Source of the DNA: Cobetia amphilecti
GTDB taxonomy: Bacteria; Pseudomonadota; Gammaproteobacteria; Pseudomonadales; Halomonadaceae
Length of the DNA: 64,000 nt
NCBI RefSeq assembly: GCF_020217465.1
Contig: NZ_CP084115.1
Location: 2,728,001 to 2,792,000 of the forward strand
Reading direction: 5' to 3'
The position numbers and the translations under genes were made by a program. Below are positions 47,467-55,988 of the stretch, piece after piece (position 1 is the stretch's first letter; the number at the start of each line of letters is the position of its first letter). The notes beneath the pieces were generated by a model, which saw only the letters and a program-made list of their open reading frames with translations, did not search any database and was not told the origin of the DNA.

Positions 47467-48144
47467 TTTGCGAACGAGATAATGCACGCGTTTGCACATT
47501 TGCGTCATCAACACTTCCCGCAACGCCGCTCTGCAACTTCTGCAATCAGGCCGCGTCATTTCTCGCCTCTTGCAGCGCCAGATTGTGCCTCAACTGCCAA
47601 AAACGGCCCGATTTGCACACTTTTTCACCCGTGCAGCCACCAAATTCACTTTTTTATCACCTGTCTGTCATCAGATACGGAACCATCGCCAGCCACTGAC
47701 GTCTTAGCCGACATGCCTCGACAAGTGCCTGGCCCACGCAAATTTCTCGCTTCACGGCAGGGTTTCATCCTGCGGAGATCGGATTTGCGCAATGCATGCG
47801 ACTTTAGATGCAACACTACATCCAGAGTGATATAGTTAGCGTGCTCAGATTAAGGGCGCTTGCTGTCACGCCAAGGCAGTGCCCTGTCATGGCCTCGGCC
47901 CTGAGGATATCTGCAGCAGATGCAAGACCTGTCGCCGCGCGCTGAGGTGCTCGGCTGGCAGTGACGGTTGTTGATCGATGAGCGCGTCTTTGCCCGGGGC
48001 ATCCCCCTGCGGCCTGAGGGGCACGGTCATCGACAGGCAATCCGTTGTGCAGCGACTGGCGCTGCAACGGGCCCGTTTGGCCCGTACAAGGTGGGTGTTT
48101 CCCTGACGGCACACCCCGACCCTCTGAACAACCGGACCTATTCG
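47467..48144. other. Divergent intergenic region between the receptor and a LysR gene
   Basis: About 680 bases. Its left part is part of the receptor promoter zone. A 7-bp stem hairpin (acgggcc/ggcccgt, 48067-48085) lies about 60 bases before the LysR start. No gene supported; the open frame that runs into the LysR gene from 47968 has no ribosome-binding site. Confidence 0.45.
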
Positions 48145-49053
48145 ATGAGCGATATCGACGCCTACAACACCTTCCTGATGGTCGCAGACCTCGGCAGCCT
48201 GTCCCGCGCAGCAGAACGTCTGCGCCTGCCCAAGTCCACCGTCAGCCGTCGTCTCGACGCCCTTGAGGGCCGTTTCGGCACTCGCCTGGTCGAGCGTGGT
48301 CATCGTGGCATTCGCCTGTCAGAAGCCGGCGAGACCCTTTACCGATACGCACGCTCGATGGCCAATCTCGATGATGAAGCGCACCGCGCCATCGAAGACC
48401 GCCAGTCAGACCTCACCGGTACCATCCGTATCCACGCCACGCCGTCGCTGGGTCGTCACTTCCTGGGTCACGCGCTGACCAGCTTCCTGTCGGAACACGA
48501 AGGCGTCGATATCAAGCTGAAGCTGTGGCACAACGGCCGCGAGATTCTCGAGAATCAGCCGCACCTGGTGATCGGCTTCCCGCATCTGGCCGGCAGCACC
48601 CACGTCTTCCGCCCGCTGACCCACTGGCATCAGGCGGCCTACGCGGCCTCTCACGTCGAGAACCCGGAAGAACTGCCGTGGGGCGAGCTGGAACCGCTGG
48701 TGTCCGGCACCTCCCTCTCGCGTCACCCGGAAGACCCGCGCCCGAATCACATCCAGTCAGATGACCTCGAAGTCCTCACCGACTACGTGGCCGATGGCCT
48801 GATTCGTGCCGTGCTGCCGACCGACTGGGTCAACACCCTCAGCGAGCGCAACGGCCAGTCCTTCAAGCGTCTGGAATGCAGCGAGATCCCGCCGGTCGAG
48901 ATCGGCATGCTGCTGCCGCGTGGCCCGATCCCGACCCGCGTGCGCATGCTCGCCGACTGGCTCGCCCGCGAGATCGGCAAGTCAGAGCCGGAACGCGTCA
49001 CCGCCAAGGCCGCCCGCCGCACCGTCAGCGAAGCCGCCACCACTGCCGGTTGA
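48145..49053 (+). CDS. LysR family transcriptional regulator
   Basis: 302 residues from the ATG at 48145, the usual family start (MSDIDAYNTFLMVADLGSLS). The helix-turn-helix is AERLRLPKSTVSRRLDALEG, then TRLVERGHRGIRLSEAGETL. It belongs to the CrgA-like group by its look (short binding domain, LPKSTVSRR). It is divergent from the TonB receptor, but any link to it is a guess. A terminator follows at 49117. Confidence 0.92.
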   Translation: MSDIDAYNTFLMVADLGSLSRAAERLRLPKSTVSRRLDALEGRFGTRLVERGHRGIRLSEAGETLYRYARSMANLDDEAHRAIEDRQSDLTGTIRIHATPSLGRHFLGHALTSFLSEHEGVDIKLKLWHNGREILENQPHLVIGFPHLAGSTHVFRPLTHWHQAAYAASHVENPEELPWGELEPLVSGTSLSRHPEDPRPNHIQSDDLEVLTDYVADGLIRAVLPTDWVNTLSERNGQSFKRLECSEIPPVEIGMLLPRGPIPTRVRMLADWLAREIGKSEPERVTAKAARRTVSEAATTAG

Positions 49054-49116
49054 TTCAAGCTTTGCAACGCTGGCTCTCACCCTCGTGGTGACATGAATCA
49101 GCGCGGCACGCAGCAA

Positions 49117-49146
49117 AAAAGGCCAGCCCTCAGGGGCTGGCCTTTT
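49117..49146 (+). terminator. Rho-independent terminator after the LysR gene
   Basis: A perfect 13-bp stem (aaaaggccagccc with its complement) with the loop TCAG, ending in TTTT. Lies 64 bases after the LysR stop. Confidence 0.88.
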
Positions 49147-49202
49147 GCGTTCTGGCTTGTCATGTTTAGCATGTACTGAATCAACGACAGGCAGGGCTTC
49201 TC

Positions 49203-49643
49203 ATGTGGCAACGCGACACTCTCACCCTCTCCGCCCGCAAGCGCGGTTTTCATCTCATCAGTGACGAGGTGGAGCAGGCATTGGCCGAGATGCCGCCGGT
49301 CAGTGTCGGCCTGCTGCATGTGCAGCTGCTGCACACCTCCGCCTCGCTGACGCTCAACGAGAACGCCGACCCCGACGTGCGCCACGACATGGACGCCTTC
49401 CTGCGCCGCCTGGTGCCCGGCAACCTGCCCTACTTCCGCCACACGCTCGAAGGTGATGACGACATGCCTGCCCACGTGCTCGCCAGCCTGCTCGGCACCC
49501 AGCTCACTCTGCCCGTCGAAGCCCGCCGCGGCGTCAACCGCCTCACCCTCGGCACCTGGCAAGGCATCTGGCTTGGTGAACACCGTGACCACGGCGGCAA
49601 TCGTGTGTTGTTCTTGACATTAAGTGGGGTGCTTCAGAACTAG
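49203..49643 (+). CDS. yjbQ: YjbQ family protein (UPF0047)
   Basis: 146 residues. The signature [20 protein letters not shown], the later [19 protein letters not shown] and [18 protein letters not shown] (metal-binding His/Glu and the family's end) are those of the UPF0047/YjbQ family. Members are often annotated as secondary thiamine-phosphate synthase because of weak activity seen in E. coli. The true role is not settled. It is the last GC-rich gene before the AT-rich cassette, which begins right after its stop. Confidence 0.93.
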   Translation: MWQRDTLTLSARKRGFHLISDEVEQALAEMPPVSVGLLHVQLLHTSASLTLNENADPDVRHDMDAFLRRLVPGNLPYFRHTLEGDDDMPAHVLASLLGTQLTLPVEARRGVNRLTLGTWQGIWLGEHRDHGGNRVLFLTLSGVLQN

Positions 49644-49682
49644 AATTGATATCGTAAAAATCCTACAGCAATAATTTCTACA

Positions 49683-50336
49683 TCAAAGCCACCCTCTCAT
49701 AACATTTACCAATATGGGTGCGAAAGGAGTAAGTTTACCTTCTACTGGCGTCATAATCTCTTCAACAATCATTTCAATAAGTTCTTCATCCTCAAGCCCT
49801 TCACTTGGATCTACTCCATTAGCCCAAAGCAGATCGTTAATAATTTTCTTCCGCTTCTCGACTAAAGATTTATTAGCATTTTCATCTTTACCTAAATTCA
49901 GTACATTGATAGCTTCAGTAGCTCTATCAGTTAGGCCCTCAACTCGACCGCTCAACTTGAAATTAAACTCAGTCTCACACTCAGGCATCAAAGGAGTAAG
50001 AGGTAATGCCTTATTACCATGTGCATGATCACACTGCCTTAACTTATTACAACTCGCCAATATATTGGTGTAATCTAAACTTTTTTCAGGAGCAATATCT
50101 CTTGCGACCACGTGTTCATTCTTAGTATCCGAACTATCCCCAGAAACATAATCACAACAATAACAACAAATAAAAAATTGCTCTTCAGCATTTTTAAAAC
50201 TTAAATCTCCAACAATATCCCACTTTCCCTGCTGGAATAGCTCTTTAAACCATTCGTTTTCATTTTTATTTTTAGGTTTTGAAGAGATCCATTTTATAAA
50301 GCTTTGTGGTGGTTGCCCTTTAGATATTTTTATCAC
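49683..50336 (-). CDS. ptuB: HNH endonuclease of a Septu-like (PtuB) defence system
   Basis: 217 residues from a GTG at 50336 that overlaps the ATPase gene by 17 bases; AAGGA lies upstream. The core is CCYCC (57-61), NEHVVARD with H75, DYTNILASC (N91, C96) and CDHAHGNK (C102, H104). This is the cysteine-supported HNH fold of the TIGR02646/PtuB type. In Septu systems PtuA forms a complex with PtuB and PtuB cuts nucleic acid during phage infection. The C-terminal 80 residues have no recognised domain. The gene is visibly AT-rich compared with its neighbours, which suggests recent transfer. No reverse transcriptase is present, so it is not a retron. Confidence 0.8.
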   Translation of the reverse strand: MIKISKGQPPQSFIKWISSKPKNKNENEWFKELFQQGKWDIVGDLSFKNAEEQFFICCYCCDYVSGDSSDTKNEHVVARDIAPEKSLDYTNILASCNKLRQCDHAHGNKALPLTPLMPECETEFNFKLSGRVEGLTDRATEAINVLNLGKDENANKSLVEKRKKIINDLLWANGVDPSEGLEDEELIEMIVEEIMTPVEGKLTPFAPILVNVMRGWL

Positions 50337-51693
50337 TCTTTAATTCCTTCTTTCGCAGTAAAAGCTTCAACCGAGCCAGCTCTATATTATCGCTTGGAAT
50401 ATTTTCACTTAAGTCTGCAAGCTTCACTCTAGCTTCACTAATCAAGCCATCATATATTAAGTCCAGAATATCGCTTATTTGTTTAGTGACATTAGCGTTT
50501 CTAGCATGAGTATTCATGACATCTAATAATACAGAGTTAGCATCCTGCCCATATTGTGATTGAACTTGTACTAATCCGTCACTTTCAACAGAATATACAA
50601 GAGCATCTTTACACTCACTAATAACAAGAGGAGAATGAGTAGTAACAATAAACTGACAGTTCGGAAAAGTTGAGGCTAGCTTACTAATAATATTGCGTTG
50701 CCAAGTAGGATGTAGGTGCATATCCACTTCATCAATTAGAACAACACCATCACCCTCAAGTGGATTATCCATCGATGGATTCATCATGGCTAAGCGTCTT
50801 GCTATATCGCCAACCAAGGCCATTAATGATTTCTCCCCTTGCGATAGCTGCAACACATTTAAAGTTTTTCCATCTTTATCTATCGACATATGCAGTCGCG
50901 GCTTTCTTCTTACTTGCAGATTATTAAAGCCAGTCATGAAGCTACTTATGGCTTTTCTAACAGCCGTTAGCTGACTATCTCGGGATGTAGAGTTTAATTC
51001 TTGTAACGTCTCTCTAAAATCCGGGTCTCGACCAAAACGATCCATCAAGTGATTTAATATTTCCTCGGAAATACCTGACTCATTCTCTGCATCTTCTCTC
51101 TCGCGGAACCATTCAAAAAAGCGACGAAAATCCACGCCCTGATTCAAGGAGTTATCATAACCATCTAGCTGGAGAAAAGTATGTTTCTCCTTAATTTTTA
51201 AAGGTATATCCAATACAACCCTCTCAACTGGATAAAATGCTATAAGAGGTAAGCTAGCTAACTTATTAGAAGACAACAATTCCTTGTAGGCGTCGGCTAA
51301 AAGCCCAACTTCATGCAAATCACTAGTGTGAAACCCTTTCTTGCCCTTCTTAACTTTAGCTATAGTCCAATTAAAACAACTACTCTCTATATCTGCTTCA
51401 TCACTTGAAAATCGGCCAAAATCGTTAACAACAAACACATTGACACTACCAGAAGATGCTTCATTAAGAATGACCTCCTCAGGTATTGGACTACCACTAC
51501 CCTTTAGGGTACGGAGACGAGAGACAAGCCAGCTCATCGACGTTGCCAAGGAACGTAATATTGATGTTTTGCCAGCTCCATTATTACCAATAAGAACTGT
51601 TATATTCGACGGAGCATCGGGTGTAGGAGCCAAAGGCACCGTAAGCTCCTTAAAACGTCCTATATTGTTAAGTCTTATACTTTTAACTTCCAT
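50320..51693 (-). CDS. ptuA: AAA ATPase of a Septu-like (PtuA) defence system
   Basis: 457 residues from the ATG at 51693 (GGGGGG just upstream). ABC/RecF-like ATPase: Walker A GNNGAGKT (36-43), the signature LSQGEKSLMALV, Walker B LIDEVDMHLHP (D321, E322) and the H-loop TTHSPLV. No TOPRIM domain follows, so it is not an OLD nuclease. The paired HNH gene overlaps its end, which is the Septu type I arrangement. PtuA is thought to sense infection and license PtuB. The gene is AT-rich. It has its own candidate promoter in the gap after hda. Confidence 0.82.
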   Translation of the reverse strand: MEVKSIRLNNIGRFKELTVPLAPTPDAPSNITVLIGNNGAGKTSILRSLATSMSWLVSRLRTLKGSGSPIPEEVILNEASSGSVNVFVVNDFGRFSSDEADIESSCFNWTIAKVKKGKKGFHTSDLHEVGLLADAYKELLSSNKLASLPLIAFYPVERVVLDIPLKIKEKHTFLQLDGYDNSLNQGVDFRRFFEWFREREDAENESGISEEILNHLMDRFGRDPDFRETLQELNSTSRDSQLTAVRKAISSFMTGFNNLQVRRKPRLHMSIDKDGKTLNVLQLSQGEKSLMALVGDIARRLAMMNPSMDNPLEGDGVVLIDEVDMHLHPTWQRNIISKLASTFPNCQFIVTTHSPLVISECKDALVYSVESDGLVQVQSQYGQDANSVLLDVMNTHARNANVTKQISDILDLIYDGLISEARVKLADLSENIPSDNIELARLKLLLRKKELKSDKNI

Positions 51694-51730
51694 AACACCC
51701 CCCGAAATCACTAAAAAGTCAATTACCCAA

Positions 51731-51775
51731 TTGTTTGAAACGCAAACAACAACTCAGAATCATCCATTAATTATA
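51731..51775 (-). promoter_or_regulatory. Candidate promoter and operator of the Septu-like cassette
   Basis: On the minus strand a perfect -10 hexamer TATAAT lies at 51770-51775, but no good -35 is seen. About 20 bases downstream, and 38 bases ahead of the ptuA-like start codon, is a 7-bp inverted repeat ttgtttg/caaacaa with a 5-base centre (51731-51749). It could be an operator or a leader hairpin. Confidence 0.45.
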
Positions 51776-51819
51776 GACCTTAAAATTAAATCTATAGGCT
51801 TTAGAGTAAGTATAGAGGT

Positions 51820-52518
51820 TTACCAGCCGAGCGTCTGCTTGACGAAGGGAATGGTCAGTTTGCGCTGGGCGGAGAGCGAGGCGTTGTCGAGTTCGCTCAT
51901 CGCCGCGAACAGGCCCGGCAGGCTGCGCGGCCCGCGATGCAGGATGTAACGGGCGACTTCGTCGGGCAGTGCAAGGCCGTGATCACGTGCACGCAATTTG
52001 AGCGCTTCGAGGCGCTGGGCGTCATCCAGCCCCGAGAGGTGGAAGGTGACACCCCAGGAGAGCCGTGAGGCGAGATCCGGCAGGATGACGGGCAGCAGCC
52101 GCGGTGCGCAGCTGGCGCTGACCAGCAGATGCCGCCCGCCGTCACGCAGGCGGTTGTAGAGGTGGAACAGCGCCTCTTCCCAGCGCTGACGACCGATCAC
52201 CACATCCAGGTCATCGATGGCGACCAGGTCCATCTCATCCAGCCCTTCGAGCATGTGCGGCGGGAAGTGACCCAGCTCATTGAGCGGCAGATAGAAGGCA
52301 CGCTTGCCCTGCTCGCCCGCCAGATGACAGGCCGCCTGCAACAGATGGCTACGCCCACTCTGCTCGCCGCCCCACAGATAGACGAAGGGCTCCCCGCCGT
52401 CGGCAAGCTGCCCCTTGAGGGCCTCCGCCAGCGAGGTCGAGGTGAAGTGGTAGTTGTCGAAGGTCGCGGCGTCACGTACCCCGACGCCGAGTGCCATCTG
52501 TCCCTGAGTCATTGCCAT
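51820..52518 (-). CDS. hda: DnaA regulatory inactivator Hda
   Basis: 232 residues; a start two codons later is equally possible. The N-terminus contains QMALGVGVRD, with the QMAL-type beta-clamp binding motif (Q-[LM]-x-[LF]). A DnaA-like AAA+ domain follows, with WGGEQSGRSHLL in place of a standard Walker A, DLVAIDDLDVVIG for Walker B and VSASCAPRLL. With ADP and the beta clamp it stimulates DnaA-ATP hydrolysis, limiting initiation. It overlaps nothing, and the perM-like gene lies 40 bases upstream in the same direction, the usual perM-hda order in gammaproteobacteria. Confidence 0.93.
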   Translation of the reverse strand: MAMTQGQMALGVGVRDAATFDNYHFTSTSLAEALKGQLADGGEPFVYLWGGEQSGRSHLLQAACHLAGEQGKRAFYLPLNELGHFPPHMLEGLDEMDLVAIDDLDVVIGRQRWEEALFHLYNRLRDGGRHLLVSASCAPRLLPVILPDLASRLSWGVTFHLSGLDDAQRLEALKLRARDHGLALPDEVARYILHRGPRSLPGLFAAMSELDNASLSAQRKLTIPFVKQTLGW

Positions 52519-52558
52519 CCGTCATGCTGATTGTTGTTGCCGTGATCTCGTCTCTCGA

Positions 52559-53668
52559 TCACTGGGTATCCTCTGCCGCCGGCGGTGCTGGCTGATCGGC
52601 TGCCACCGCGGGGCGAGAATCACGCTGTTGGTCATATAAAGTACTGTTTTTATAGCGATCATGCAGATAACGCAAGAGCACCATGATCACGGCCGCTACC
52701 GGCAAGGCCAATAGAATGCCGGTAAAGCCGAACAGCTGGCCACCCGCCATCACCGCGAAGATGACCGCGACCGGATGCAGGCCGATCTTGTCGCCCAGCA
52801 GCAGCGGCTGCAGCACCACGCCTTCCAGCAGCTGACCGAGCGCGAAGACCCCGCCGACCGCCAGCAGTGCCCACCACTCGCCAAACTGGAAGAAGGCCAC
52901 CGTCGCCGCGATCAGGATCCCCACGATGACGCCCAGATACGGCACGATGCTGGCAAGCCCCGCCACCAGGCCGATCAACAGCGCGAACTTGAGCCCGATG
53001 ATCGCCAGGCCAATGGCATAGACGATGCCCAGACTCAGCATCACCAGCAGCTGCCCGCGCAGGAAGGCACCCAGCACCTCATCACAGTCATGCGCCAGAC
53101 GCGTGGCGGTGGGCTCCATATGACGCGGCAGCAGGCCCTGCAGTTTCTCCTTCATGCGGTCCCAGTCGAGCAGCAGATAGAAGGTGACGACGGGAATCAG
53201 CGCCAGATTGCCCAGCCAGATGGCCATCGCCAGCCCGGACTTGGAGACGGTGCCCAGAAGCGCGGCGGCGAAGGTGCCGGTCTCTTTCCAGTTGCCCAGC
53301 AGCAGCGAGCGGACCTGATCGAAGTCGGCGCTAAAATCCAGCCCGGTGAATGACTGGATTTCCGGCAACACCGTCTCGCGTATCCAGTTGAAGACCACCG
53401 GCATGAAGCTGATCAACTGCGCCAGCTGACGCCCGAGCAGCGGCACCAGCACCAGCAGTGCGATCAACAGCACCACCGAGAGCACGCTGAACACCAGCGT
53501 GACCGCCAGATGGCGCGACAGGCCCTTGTCTTCCAGCCAGTCGGCCAGCGGGTCACCCAGATAGGCGAGAATCATGCCGATGAAGAACGGCATCAGAATC
53601 GGTTCGAGCATCACCAACAGGCCGAGGAAGGCCACGCCTGCGGCCAGCAACCACCATTTACGCTGCAT
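52559..53668 (-). CDS. perM: AI-2E transporter family / PerM-like permease
   Basis: 369 residues from the ATG at 53668 (AAGGAG 5 bases upstream). About eight hydrophobic segments, with the family's central signature VTFYLLLDWDRMKEKL and the C-terminal segments GVFALGQLLEGVVLQPLLLG and IFAVMAGGQLFGFTGILLAL. These proteins were linked to AI-2 export or sodium/proton exchange, and the substrate is uncertain. It precedes hda in the same direction. Confidence 0.9.
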   Translation of the reverse strand: MQRKWWLLAAGVAFLGLLVMLEPILMPFFIGMILAYLGDPLADWLEDKGLSRHLAVTLVFSVLSVVLLIALLVLVPLLGRQLAQLISFMPVVFNWIRETVLPEIQSFTGLDFSADFDQVRSLLLGNWKETGTFAAALLGTVSKSGLAMAIWLGNLALIPVVTFYLLLDWDRMKEKLQGLLPRHMEPTATRLAHDCDEVLGAFLRGQLLVMLSLGIVYAIGLAIIGLKFALLIGLVAGLASIVPYLGVIVGILIAATVAFFQFGEWWALLAVGGVFALGQLLEGVVLQPLLLGDKIGLHPVAVIFAVMAGGQLFGFTGILLALPVAAVIMVLLRYLHDRYKNSTLYDQQRDSRPAVAADQPAPPAAEDTQ

Positions 53669-53885
53669 CTTCACTCCTTGAGACAAGCCGTGGGGCACTC
53701 GTGACGGCTGACTGCCGACGGCGCACGCATCACCCATTGTTGCCTGTCGCCGAGTCACCCACAAGACACGCGCCGCTCACGCGTCTGACATTGCCTCCCC
53801 CGGCGCCATCCAAGGTGCGACAAGGCCTGCCATGACTGGCGTGGCGGCCTTTTCACATTTTGATGCGGTTTTGTGAATCGGCACA

Positions 53886-53914
53886 GTGTCAGCCGCGAAG
53901 CGCAATGCTACAAT
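53886..53914 (+). promoter_or_regulatory. Candidate promoter of purM-purN
   Basis: GTGTCA at 53886-53891 and TACAAT at 53909-53914 with a 17-base spacer: 4 of 6 and 5 of 6 matches to the sigma-70 consensus. The -10 lies 66 bases ahead of the purM start codon. No PurR-like box was found. The rest of the 312-base gap with the perM-like gene shows no gene. Confidence 0.4.
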
Positions 53915-53980
53915 GGCCGCCTTTCTTTTCCCGCGATCGATCGTGTCTCACCGCCCAGGCCGCACCGACAGGAACCTCAC

Positions 53981-55063
53981 ATGACGCAACGCCCCCAGGA
54001 CTCCTCGCCCAGCAAGACTTCCTTGAGCTACAAGGATGCAGGTGTCGATATCGATGCAGGCAACGCCCTCGTCGAACGCATCAAGGGTGTCGCCAAGCGC
54101 ACTCACCGCCCGGAAGTGATGGGTGGTCTGGGTGGCTTCGGCGCCCTGTGCGAACTGCCCGCAGGCTACCGCCAGCCCGTGCTGGTCACCGGCACCGATG
54201 GCGTGGGCACCAAGCTGCGCCTGGCCATGGACCTCAACCGTCACGACACCATCGGCATCGATCTTGTCGCCATGTGCGTCAATGATCTGGTGGTCGCTGG
54301 TGCCGAGCCGCTGCAGTTCCTCGATTACTACGCCACCGGCAAGCTCGACATCGACATCGCCGCTGACGTCGTCACCGGTATCGGCGAAGGCTGCCTGCAG
54401 TCCGGCTGCGCGCTGGTCGGCGGCGAAACCGCTGAAATGCCGGGCATGTACGAAGGCAGCGACTACGACCTGGCCGGCTTCTGCGTCGGTGTGGTCGAGA
54501 AGTCCGAGATCCTCGACGGCAAGAAGGTCGGCGCAGGCGACGTGATTCTGGGTCTGGCCTCCTCCGGCCCGCACTCCAACGGCTACTCGCTGATCCGCAA
54601 GATTCTCGAAGTCGCCGATGCCTCTCTGCTGGAGCAGGAAATCGACGGCCAGCCGCTGGCTGACGCCCTGATGGCGCCGACGCGCATCTACGTCAAGCCG
54701 CTGCTGTCGCTGCTCAAGGAAAGCGGCCTATCCGTGCACGCCATGTCCCACATCACCGGTGGCGGCCTGCTCGAGAACATCCCGCGCGTGCTGCCGGAAG
54801 ACTGCACCGCCGAGATCGACGTCGCCAGCTGGAAGCGTCCGGCCGTCTTCGACTGGCTGCAGCAGCAGGGCAACGTCGAAGAACACGAGATGCACCGCGT
54901 GCTGAACTGCGGTGTCGGCATGGTCGTGGTCGTCGCTGAATCCGACGCCACCGCCGCGCGCGCTCACCTGGAAGCCCAGGGCGAGACCGTCTTCACCCTC
55001 GGCAGCATCCGCGCCCGCAACGGCATGGAAGAGCAGGTCCAGCTGGAGAATCTGTCCGCATGA
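53981..55063 (+). CDS. purM: Phosphoribosylformylglycinamidine cyclo-ligase (AIR synthetase)
   Basis: 360 residues from the ATG at 53981. Family motifs: [38 protein letters not shown] (the ATP site), [24 protein letters not shown] and [12 protein letters not shown]. It closes the imidazole ring (FGAM to AIR) with ATP, the fifth step of purine synthesis. It overlaps purN by four bases (ATGA), the standard purMN operon. Confidence 0.97.
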   Translation: MTQRPQDSSPSKTSLSYKDAGVDIDAGNALVERIKGVAKRTHRPEVMGGLGGFGALCELPAGYRQPVLVTGTDGVGTKLRLAMDLNRHDTIGIDLVAMCVNDLVVAGAEPLQFLDYYATGKLDIDIAADVVTGIGEGCLQSGCALVGGETAEMPGMYEGSDYDLAGFCVGVVEKSEILDGKKVGAGDVILGLASSGPHSNGYSLIRKILEVADASLLEQEIDGQPLADALMAPTRIYVKPLLSLLKESGLSVHAMSHITGGGLLENIPRVLPEDCTAEIDVASWKRPAVFDWLQQQGNVEEHEMHRVLNCGVGMVVVVAESDATAARAHLEAQGETVFTLGSIRARNGMEEQVQLENLSA

Positions 55064-55836
55064 TCGAACCGAATACCAACGCCTCCAACGGTGACACTCT
55101 CGGCGGCTTCGGCAACGGTTTCGAGGCGGACGATGCGCCGGTTCGCCCGCGCGTCGTGGTACTGATTTCCGGCAGCGGCAGCAATCTGCAGGCGCTGCTG
55201 GAAGCACAGGAACACGACGAGCTGGGTGGCGACGTGGTCGCGGTCATCTCCAACAAGGCCGATGCCTACGGCCTGGTGCGTGCGCGCGACGCCGGCGTCG
55301 ATGCCGTGGCGCTACCGCATGAGGAGTATGAGTCCCGCGAGCATTATGACGCCGCGCTGATCAAGGTGATCGAGCGTCATGAACCGGACCTCATCGTGCT
55401 GGCCGGCTTCATGCGTATCCTGTCGCCGCTGTTCGTGCAGTACTTCTTCGGGCGTCTGATGAACATTCACCCGTCGCTGCTGCCGGCCTGGCCGGGGCTT
55501 GATACCCATCGCAAGGTATTGGAAGCCGGCGAAAAGGAACACGGCGCCAGCGTGCACTTCGTCACCGAGGAGCTCGACGGTGGTCCGGTCGCGATCCAGG
55601 CCGTCGCCAACGTGCTGGAAGGCGATGACGAAGCCAGCCTCAAGGAGCGCGTGCACACGCGTGAGCATCTGATCTACCCGATCGCGGTGCGCTGGTTCCT
55701 CGAAGGCCGCCTGAAGCTCGACGGTGAAGTGGCCAAGCTCGACGGCCACAACCTGCCGGTGGGCGGTCTGCGCCTCTCCCACGCCGATGTGGAAGAAGAA
55801 CTCAGCGATGAGCTGCCGGAAGGCGAAGAAGACTGA
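55060..55836 (+). CDS. purN: Phosphoribosylglycinamide formyltransferase 1
   Basis: 258 residues, longer than E. coli PurN (212). An N-terminal extension of about 28 residues precedes [18 protein letters not shown]. The catalytic Asn and His are in [13 protein letters not shown] and the Asp is in TEELDGGPV. It formylates GAR with 10-formyl-tetrahydrofolate. The C-terminus ends in an acidic tail, [15 protein letters not shown], common in halophilic or marine relatives. Coupled to purM and closed by the hairpin at 55913. Confidence 0.96.
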   Translation: MIEPNTNASNGDTLGGFGNGFEADDAPVRPRVVVLISGSGSNLQALLEAQEHDELGGDVVAVISNKADAYGLVRARDAGVDAVALPHEEYESREHYDAALIKVIERHEPDLIVLAGFMRILSPLFVQYFFGRLMNIHPSLLPAWPGLDTHRKVLEAGEKEHGASVHFVTEELDGGPVAIQAVANVLEGDDEASLKERVHTREHLIYPIAVRWFLEGRLKLDGEVAKLDGHNLPVGGLRLSHADVEEELSDELPEGEED

Positions 55837-55912
55837 TCAGTGGCGCTGCCTTGCTGGCAAGGCTGACTGATCTGATAGCAAGCTGATGGCGCGCTGACAG
55901 CGAGCTGAAAAC

Positions 55913-55950
55913 AGAAGACCCCGCGACATGCCGATGTCGCGGGGTCTTCT
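55913..55950. terminator. Bidirectional terminator between purN and the GDSL autotransporter
   Basis: A perfect 17-bp stem (agaagaccccgcgacat with its complement) and a 4-base loop. T-rich on both exits. It separates two convergent genes. Confidence 0.88.
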
Positions 55951-55988
55951 TGTTTCTACTGATTCACTTCTCTCATCGGCTTTCGCTT

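Noticed and set aside
45600-47699. 699-codon plus-strand frame opposite the TonB receptor
   Set aside because: Mirror of the receptor gene, whose signal peptide, plug, barrel end and Fur box are clear.
48067-48090. Possible dispersed repeat shared with 61190 (both read as GPYK-like)
   Set aside because: Only about 12 bases agree around gggcc and tacaaggt; too short to support a repeat family.
49640-51830. att sites or target-site duplications at the ends of the Septu-like cassette
   Set aside because: No convincing direct repeat could be found by eye at the two boundaries, and no integrase gene is present.
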